From Lysobacter ciconiae (GTDB taxonomy: Bacteria > Pseudomonadota > Gammaproteobacteria > Xanthomonadales > Xanthomonadaceae), in the NCBI RefSeq assembly GCF_015209725.1, contig NZ_CP063656.1, positions 2,711,001 through 2,775,000 on the forward strand: a stretch of 64,000 bases of DNA, read 5' to 3'. Positions within the stretch are counted from its first letter, which is position 1, and each line of letters starts with the position of its first letter. A program made the position numbers and the translations under genes. Under the pieces are notes generated by a model. It saw only the letters and a list, made by a program, of their open reading frames with translations, had not been told where the DNA came from and searched no databases. Below are positions 16,488-23,400 of this stretch, piece by piece.

Positions 16488-17466
16488 GGCCGCCGCGTTG
16501 GACACGGCCGTGCCCGCGCAGGTGGTGGTGATCGGGTCGTTCAACATCGACCACGTATGGGCACTGGCCGCGTTGCCACAGGTCGGCCAGACGCTGGTCG
16601 GCGAGTACCACACCGGGCCGGGCGGCAAGGGCTTCAACCAGGCCACCGCCTGCGCGCGGGCCGGCGCCGCCACCGCGTTCGTGTGCTCGCTGGGATCCGA
16701 CGCGGGCGGCCAGGTAGCACGGGAACTGGCCGATGCGGACGGCATCGCGCTGCACGTGCAGGCCAGCGTTGCGCCCACGGGCACGGCCGGCATCTACGTC
16801 GACGCGCACGGCCGCAATACCATTGTTATCGGCGCGGGCGCGAACGCCTCTCTCGATGCCGACTTCATCGGGGAGCAGTCAACGGCGCTGGCGGGCGCGG
16901 CAGTGGTTATCGCCCAGCTCGAATCACCCGCCGCGGCGGTGGAAGTCGGATTCCGCCTCGCCCACGATGCCGGCGCGGTGACGGTGCTGAACCCGGCGCC
17001 GGCGGATGCCCAGCTCAGTGCCGGGTTGCTCGCGTTGAGCGACGTGATCACACCCAACGAGTCCGAGTTCTGTGCGCAACTGCAGCGACAGCAGGGTCTG
17101 GAGGTCGGCGCCGACACGGTCGCCGGGCTGGACGACGCGCAGTTGCACCGGTATTGCCGCGCCCTGCTGCCCGGCGGCAGCGTGGTCATCACCCTGGGCG
17201 CGGCGGGCTGTTTCGTCTCCCACCCGGAGGATCAGTGCCGCGGCGACGACGACGCGCACTACCGCGTCGCCGCCTCGCCGGCGAAGGCGATCGACACCAC
17301 CGGCGCGGGCGATGCGTTCAACGGCGCACTGGTCGCGTCGATGGCGCAGTTTCCGGCGCGCGCGTTTTCGCGCCATGTCGCCTTCGCGACGGCGTACGCA
17401 GGCCGCGCCACCGAACGGCGCGGCGCAGCGGCGGCCATGCCCCGGCAGTCGCCACCGGCGGACTGA
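16480..17466 (+). CDS. PfkB family carbohydrate/nucleoside kinase (ribokinase-like)
   Basis: A 328-residue kinase with an N-terminal VVIGSFNIDHVW strand-loop, GPGGKGFNQATACARAG (PfkB signature 1; ribokinases usually have GGKGANQA) and C-terminal DTTGAGDAFNGAL with the catalytic Asp and anion hole (signature 2). LNPAPA and TPNESE are ribokinase-like. It starts at GTG 16480 inside the transporter gene. Pairing with a nucleoside carrier suggests a nucleoside or its ribose as substrate; strict ribokinase activity is only one option. The last 25 residues are Ala/Arg-rich. Confidence 0.85.
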   Translation: MSEAAALDTAVPAQVVVIGSFNIDHVWALAALPQVGQTLVGEYHTGPGGKGFNQATACARAGAATAFVCSLGSDAGGQVARELADADGIALHVQASVAPTGTAGIYVDAHGRNTIVIGAGANASLDADFIGEQSTALAGAAVVIAQLESPAAAVEVGFRLAHDAGAVTVLNPAPADAQLSAGLLALSDVITPNESEFCAQLQRQQGLEVGADTVAGLDDAQLHRYCRALLPGGSVVITLGAAGCFVSHPEDQCRGDDDAHYRVAASPAKAIDTTGAGDAFNGALVASMAQFPARAFSRHVAFATAYAGRATERRGAAAAMPRQSPPAD

Positions 17467-17498
17467 TTTCGGCGCAAGGCCGACCTTCGGCGCAGCGG

Positions 17499-17510
17499 TA
17501 GAATGGCGCC
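17499..17510 (+). promoter_or_regulatory. -10 box directly abutting dusB
   Basis: TAGAAT at 17499-17504 is followed by GGCGCC and then the dusB ATG at 17511, where transcription would be expected to start. No Shine-Dalgarno sequence can fit, so the mRNA may be leaderless. Confidence 0.4.
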
Positions 17511-18509
17511 ATGCAGATCGGCCCCTACACGATCGACCCCAAAGTGATCCTGGCACCGATGGCCGGGGTCACCGACAAGCCGTTCCGGGTGCTGTGCAAG
17601 CGGCTGGGCGCGGGGCTGTGCGTGTCGGAGATGACCACCTCGGATCCGCGTTTCTGGACGACCAGCAAGTCGCTGCACCGCATGGACCACGCCGGTGAGC
17701 CGGCGCCGATCAGCGTGCAGATCGCCGGCACCGTGCCGGCGGTCTTGGCCGACGCGGCGCGCCACAACGTCGACCAGGGCGCGCAGATCATCGACATCAA
17801 CATGGGCTGCCCGGCAAAGAAGGTCTGCAACGCGTGGGCCGGCTCGGCGCTGATGCGCGAGCCGGCGCTGGTGGCGGCGATCCTCGAGGCCGTGGTCAGC
17901 GCGGTCGACGTGCCGGTGACGCTGAAGATCCGCACCGGCTGGGCGGCCGACCACCGCAACGCGCTGGAGATCGCCCGCATCGCCGAGTCGGCCGGCATCG
18001 CCGCGCTGGCGGTGCACGGGCGCACCCGCGACCAGCAATACAAGGGGCTGGCGGAGTACGACACCATTGCCGCGGTCAAGGCGGCGCTGTCGATCCCGGT
18101 CATGGCCAACGGCGACATTGACTCGCCGCTCAAGGCCGCGCACGTTCTGGACTACACCGGCTGCGACGCGGTGCTCGTTGGCCGCGCCGCGCAGGGCCGG
18201 CCGTGGATCCTGCGTGAGATCGCCCACTACTTGGCATCCGGCGAGCTGCTGCCGTCGCCGGGCCTGGGCGAGGTGCGCGACGTGCTGCTGGAGCACCTGC
18301 ACGATCTGCACGCCTTCTATGGCGAGCGCTCCGGCGTGCGCATCGCGCGCAAGCACCTGGGCTGGTACGCCAAGGATCACCCGGAAAACGCGGCCTTCCG
18401 CGCCGTGGTCAACCGCGCCGAGACCGCCGAGCTCCAGCTGCGCCTGACCCGGGACTACTTCGATGCGTTGATTGCGCGCGTCCCGCCGGAGCTGTCCGCC
18501 GCCGCCTGA
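17511..18509 (+). CDS. dusB: tRNA-dihydrouridine synthase B
   Basis: A 332-residue FMN enzyme that reduces uridine 17 in the tRNA D-loop. The family motifs are clear: ILAPMAGVTDKPFR at the FMN site, DINMGCPAKKVCN with catalytic Cys100, LKIRTGW, AVHGRTRDQQYKG and ANGDI … VLVGRAAQGRPWI. Length and Cys position match DusB rather than DusA or DusC. In many gammaproteobacteria dusB is followed by fis; here no fis follows and the next gene is metK. Confidence 0.95.
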   Translation: MQIGPYTIDPKVILAPMAGVTDKPFRVLCKRLGAGLCVSEMTTSDPRFWTTSKSLHRMDHAGEPAPISVQIAGTVPAVLADAARHNVDQGAQIIDINMGCPAKKVCNAWAGSALMREPALVAAILEAVVSAVDVPVTLKIRTGWAADHRNALEIARIAESAGIAALAVHGRTRDQQYKGLAEYDTIAAVKAALSIPVMANGDIDSPLKAAHVLDYTGCDAVLVGRAAQGRPWILREIAHYLASGELLPSPGLGEVRDVLLEHLHDLHAFYGERSGVRIARKHLGWYAKDHPENAAFRAVVNRAETAELQLRLTRDYFDALIARVPPELSAAA

Positions 18510-18583
18510 TCGCGCCGCCCGTATCCGGATTAACGGCGGACAAACCCGGGGCCCGGATCCATGCGCGGCGCGGGCGATGCCTG

Positions 18584-18627
18584 TATGATTCGCACCCATC
18601 CCTCTATCCGAATGCAAGGATATAGCC
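18584..18627 (+). promoter_or_regulatory. metK promoter -10 and small hairpin over the ribosome-binding site
   Basis: TATGAT at 18584-18589 is a plausible -10 box. In the resulting short leader, CTCTATCC pairs with GGATATAG (one bulge) across an 8-base loop at 18603-18627, covering the AAGG that precedes the metK ATG. It could modulate translation; it matches no SAM riboswitch class I know. Confidence 0.35.
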
Positions 18628-18630
18628 CTG

Positions 18631-19866
18631 ATGTCCAGCTACCTGTTTACCTCCGAATCGGTCTCCGAAGGCCACCCCGACAAAGTCGCCGACCAGATTT
18701 CCGATGCGGTGCTCGACGCCATCCTGACCCAGGACAAGCGCGCCCGCGTGGCCTGCGAGACCATGGTCAAGACCGGCGTGGCGATTGTCGCCGGCGAGAT
18801 CACCACCTCGGCCTGGATCGACCTGGAGGAGCTGACCCGCAAGGTCATCGTCGACATCGGCTATGACAGCTCGGAAGTCGGTTTTGACGGCGCAACCTGC
18901 GGCGTGCTGAACCTGATCGGCAAACAGTCGCCCGACATCGCCGCGGGTGTGGACGGCAGCGACAGGAATCTGAAGAAGCCCGAGGAGCAGGGTGCCGGCG
19001 ACCAGGGCCTGATGTTCGGCTACGCCTGCAACGAGGCGCCCGAGTTCATGCCCGCGCCGATCTACTACAGCCACCGGCTGGTCGAGCAACAGGCGAAAAT
19101 GCGCAAGAAGCGCAACTCGCCGATGCCCTGGCTGCGCCCGGACGCGAAGAGCCAGGTCACCCTGCGCTACGACAACGCCGGCCAGATCGCCGGTCTGGAT
19201 GCGGTGGTGCTGTCCACGCAGCACGATCCAGGCATCAAGCAGAAGGACCTGATCGAGGCGGTACGCGAGCACATCCTCAAGCCCGTCCTGCCCAAGGAGT
19301 GGCTGGACACGCTGCCCAAGAACAAGATCCACATCAACCCGACCGGCATCTTCGTGATCGGCGGCCCGGTGGGCGACTGCGGCCTGACCGGGCGCAAGAT
19401 CATCGTCGACACCTACGGCGGCATGGCGCGCCACGGCGGCGGCGCGTTCTCGGGCAAGGACCCGTCCAAGGTCGATCGCTCGGCGGCGTATGCGGCGCGC
19501 TATGTGGCCAAGAACCTCGTCGCGGCCGGGCTGGCCGACAAGTGCGAAGTGCAGCTGTCGTATGCCATCGGCGTGGCCGAGCCGACGTCGATCTCGGTGA
19601 CGACCTTCGGTACCGGCAAGCTCAGCGACGACAAGATCGAGCTGCTGATCCGCAAGCACTTCGACCTGCGTCCGTACGGCATCGTCAAGATGCTCGACCT
19701 GATCCATCCGGTCTACCAGTCCACCGCTGCCTACGGCCACTTCGGTCGCAAGCCCAAGCTCGTCAAGTACAAGGACTCCGACGGCGCCGAGCACGAGGCG
19801 ACCGCGTTCTCCTGGGAGAAGACCGATCGGGCTGAAGACCTGCGCAAGGCCGCCAAACTGAAGTAG
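18631..19866 (+). CDS. metK: S-adenosylmethionine synthetase
   Basis: A 411-residue enzyme making SAM from methionine and ATP. Signature segments are TSESVSEGHPDKVADQISDA at the N-terminus, the GDQGLMFGYACNE hexapeptide region, and the glycine-rich GGGAFSGKDPSKVDRSAAYAARY loop. It is slightly longer than the E. coli enzyme (384). It supplies SAM for the window's Cfa and, after decarboxylation, for SpeE. It ends at a strong terminator. Confidence 0.98.
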   Translation: MSSYLFTSESVSEGHPDKVADQISDAVLDAILTQDKRARVACETMVKTGVAIVAGEITTSAWIDLEELTRKVIVDIGYDSSEVGFDGATCGVLNLIGKQSPDIAAGVDGSDRNLKKPEEQGAGDQGLMFGYACNEAPEFMPAPIYYSHRLVEQQAKMRKKRNSPMPWLRPDAKSQVTLRYDNAGQIAGLDAVVLSTQHDPGIKQKDLIEAVREHILKPVLPKEWLDTLPKNKIHINPTGIFVIGGPVGDCGLTGRKIIVDTYGGMARHGGGAFSGKDPSKVDRSAAYAARYVAKNLVAAGLADKCEVQLSYAIGVAEPTSISVTTFGTGKLSDDKIELLIRKHFDLRPYGIVKMLDLIHPVYQSTAAYGHFGRKPKLVKYKDSDGAEHEATAFSWEKTDRAEDLRKAAKLK

Positions 19867-19900
19867 CCGCGCGCCAGTCCCAGCCGGACGTCGACACGAA

Positions 19901-19930
19901 AACGGACCGCATAGCGGTCCGTTTTTTTTT
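19901..19930 (+). terminator. Rho-independent terminator of metK
   Basis: AACGGACCGC, ATA loop, GCGGTCCGTT, then an uninterrupted T-tract of about nine. It starts 35 bases after the metK stop. Confidence 0.95.
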
Positions 19931-20422
19931 GCGTGGAATTCACCCGCGCGATGGGCCGTATTCGACGGGCTGAAACGACCTGCTGGGGCTGCCATACGTG
20001 ACGCAGTTCACGGATTACGCGGATCGCGGTCACCTCCGCAAAATTGCGCATTTCGTCGCGGGTGACTCCCGGGGTCACTTATTGACGCACCGCACAAAGC
20101 TGTACGGACCAACCGCGGAAAACCCTACAACCATGCGCCTTGCGGCCCCTTGGGCTGCAACGGCGGTGATGGACGCGAAGAATACTGTTCACCACACAGT
20201 CATTTTGTGTGCTATCGCTATATCCGATCCGGTCGGAATGTGACGCCAGACGTCATCTCTTCGGATTACGCGCTTGATCACCTTCGCAGGGATCAAGCGC
20301 GCGCCGTTTTGGCGGTCGCGCGCCGTTTCTCCAGCTGCGCGATCACAACGCGGCCCTCATGGGGAGCCGGTGCGATGCGCGCAGGGCTCCAAACCTGACG
20401 CCCCAACGAGAGAAGACCATCC
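19931..20422 (+). promoter_or_regulatory. Long, dyad-rich leader/promoter region of the adhesin
   Basis: About 490 non-coding bases, the least GC-rich stretch nearby. It contains CACACA-N7-TGTGTG at 20193-20211, TGACG-N5-CGTCA at 20241-20255, and a 10-bp inverted repeat GCGCTTGATC / GATCAAGCGC at 20270-20300 followed by GC-rich repeats and TTTT. GTGACGCCAGACGTCA partly resembles a CRP/Clp half-site. No confident -35/-10 pair is visible. The adhesin start at 20423 follows AACGAGAGAAGACCATCC, a modest ribosome-binding site. Confidence 0.5.
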
Positions 20423-23400
20423 ATGCCCGTCTCGAAGACTCCCAACAGCGCCATCCCGGCCGATGCCAAGCGTCATTCCCTGACCCGTCGTGCACCCCTG
20501 TACGCCGCTCTCGCCACCGTGCTGGCGATGAGCTCGACCGGCGTCATGGCCGCGGAAACTTGCAAGACCACCGATCCGGCGAACGGTTCGGTCGCCAGCG
20601 GCGCCCAGGCACTGGCCTGCGGCGAGGGCAGCGTCGCCAGCCGCAAGGGCGCCACGGCCATCGGCGCCTACAGCAGCGCAACGGGCAAAGAGGCGACGGC
20701 GGTCGGCAACAACGCCAGCGCCTCGAAGGCCTCCGCCACGGCACTGGGAGCCAATTCGTCGGCCAGCGCGAAGAGTGCCACCGCAGTCGGGGCCTCGGCC
20801 GACGCCAGTGGCAGCGACTCGATCGCCATCGGTGACTCGGCCGACGCCGAAGGCAGCGGCAGCAGCGCCCTGGGCAGCGGCAGCTACGCCAGCGGTGATG
20901 AATCCACAGCACTCGGCTACCTGGCCGAGGCCACGGCGGACAACAGCGTCGCGCTGGGAGCCAACTCCATCGCGGATCGCCAGAACAGCGTCTCGGTCGG
21001 ATCGACCGGCAACGAGCGCCAGATCACCAACGTCGCCGCCGGTACCGAGGGCACCGATGCGGTGAACCTGGACCAGCTCAACGATGTGGCCGCAGTCGCG
21101 GAGGAGACCAACAAGTACTTCAAGGCGACCGGTGACAGCGAGGCGATCGTCGATGGCGAGGACGCAGTCGCCGCAGGCAGCAACGCCTACGCCGGCGCCG
21201 ACTACGCCACCGCGGTCGGCTCCAGCAGCAGCGCGCTTGGCGAAGGGGCTTCCGCGTTTGGCAGCGGCGCCTTCGCATCTGGCGATTACGCCACCGCCAG
21301 CGGTTACAACGCCACCGCCACCGGTACCAACAGCCTTGCCAGCGGCAGTGGCAGCCAGGCCACGGGCGAGATCAGCACCGCCGTCGGCTCCGGCGCGACC
21401 GCGCTTGAGGTCGGCAGCACCGCGATGGGTGCGGATGCCCAGGCTTCCGGTGCCTACGCCACCGCCAGCGGCAGCGAGTCGATCGCAGCGGGCACCCAGG
21501 CGACCGCCAATGGCTTCCGCAGCGAGGCCGATGGCGATGGCAGCAGCGCCCTGGGCAGTTACTCCAGCGCCTCGGGCTTCCTGTCCTCGGCGATTGGTTA
21601 CAGCGCCGACGCGTCCGGCGATTACGCCACCGCCGTCGGTATCGGAGCGGCCGCTGCCGGCACCAGCAGCACCGCGGTCGGAGAGTCGGCTGACGCGTCC
21701 GGCATGGAGAGCACCGCCGTGGGCGGTACCGCGTACGGGTTCATCGCCACCGAAGCCACCGGCGATGGCAGTGCCGCCTTCGGTAACGGCGCCTGGGCCA
21801 GCGGCGATGAGAGCACCTCGATCGGCTGGATGAGCAGCGCCGACGCTGACGGCTCCACCGCGCTGGGCGCCGGGGCCTGGGCGGCCGAGCAGGACTCCAC
21901 CGCCCTGGGCTACGGCGCTTACGCCGATGCAGCCAACAGTGTCGCGCTCGGTGCCGGTTCGGTCGCCGATCGCGAAAACAGCGTCTCGGTCGGTGAGGTC
22001 GGCGGCGAGCGCCAGATCACCAACGTCGCCGCCGGTACCGAGGGCACCGATGCGGTGAACCTGGACCAGCTCAACGATGTGGCCGCGGTCGCGGAGGAAA
22101 CCAACAAGTACTTCAAGGCGACCGGCAGCGACAACAGCGATGCCGGCGCCTACGCCGACGGAGATGACGCCACCGCCGCCGGCGAAGCCGCCAATGCGAT
22201 CGGCGATGGCGCTTCCGCCTTCGGTGCCGGCGCCAACGCCATTGCGAACGGTGCCACTGCCGCCGGCTACAACTCGCTGGCCCTTGGCGAGGACAGCACC
22301 GCCGTCGGCTCCGGCGCGGCCGCGCTTGAGGTCGGCAGCACCGCGATGGGTGCCGATGCCCAGGCCTCCGGCGCCTACGCCACCGCCAGCGGCAGCGAGT
22401 CGATCGCAGCGGGCACACAGGCGACCGCCAATGGCTTCCGCAGTGAGGCCGACGGCGATGGCAGCAGCGCCCTCGGCAGTTACTCCAGCGCCTCGGGCTT
22501 CCTGTCCTCCGCGATTGGTTACAGCGCCGACGCGTCCGGCGATTACGCCACCGCCGTCGGTATCGGAGCGGCCGCTGCCGGTACCAGCAGCACCGCGGTC
22601 GGTGAATCGGCCGACGCGTCCGGCATGGAGAGCACCGCCGTGGGCGGTACCGCGTACGGATTCATCGCCACCGAAGCCACCGGCGATGGCAGTGCCGCCT
22701 TCGGTAACGGCGCCTGGGCCAGCGGGGATGAGAGCACCTCGATCGGCTGGATGAGCAGCGCCGACGCTGACGGCTCAACCGCGCTGGGCGCCGGGGCCTG
22801 GGCGGCCGAGCAGGACTCCACCGCCCTGGGCTACGGCGCCTACGCCGATGCAGCCAACAGCGTCGCGCTCGGTGCCGGTTCGGTCGCCGATCGCGAGAAC
22901 AGCGTCTCGGTCGGTGAGGTCGGCGGCGAGCGCCAGATCACCAACGTCGCCGCCGGTACCGAAGGCACCGATGCGGTGAACCTGGACCAGCTCAACGATG
23001 TGGCCGCGGTCGCGGAGGAGACCAACAAGTACTTCAAGGCGACCGGGGACAGCGAGGCGATCGTCGATGGCGAGGACGCGGTCGCCGCAGGCAGCAACGC
23101 CTACGCCGGCGCCGACTACGCCACCGCAGTCGGCTCCAGCAGCAACGCGCTTGGCGAAGGTGCCTCCGCGTTTGGCAGCGGCGCCTTCGCATCCGGCGCT
23201 TACGCCACCGCCAGCGGCTACAACGCTTCCGCCCTCGGCAACGACAGCGTCGCCAGCGGCAGCAGCAGCGAGGCTTCCGGCAACTCCAGCGTGGCGGTCG
23301 GCGGACGCCGCGCCGTGCTGGATGAGGATGGCAACCCGGTCCTGGATGCCGACGGCAACCCCGTCTACTCCAACACCGTGGCCGCCGCGGACGACAGCAC

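Noticed and set aside
18510..18583. fis downstream of dusB
   Set aside because: No open frame of the size or sequence of Fis is present; the region leads directly into the metK promoter.
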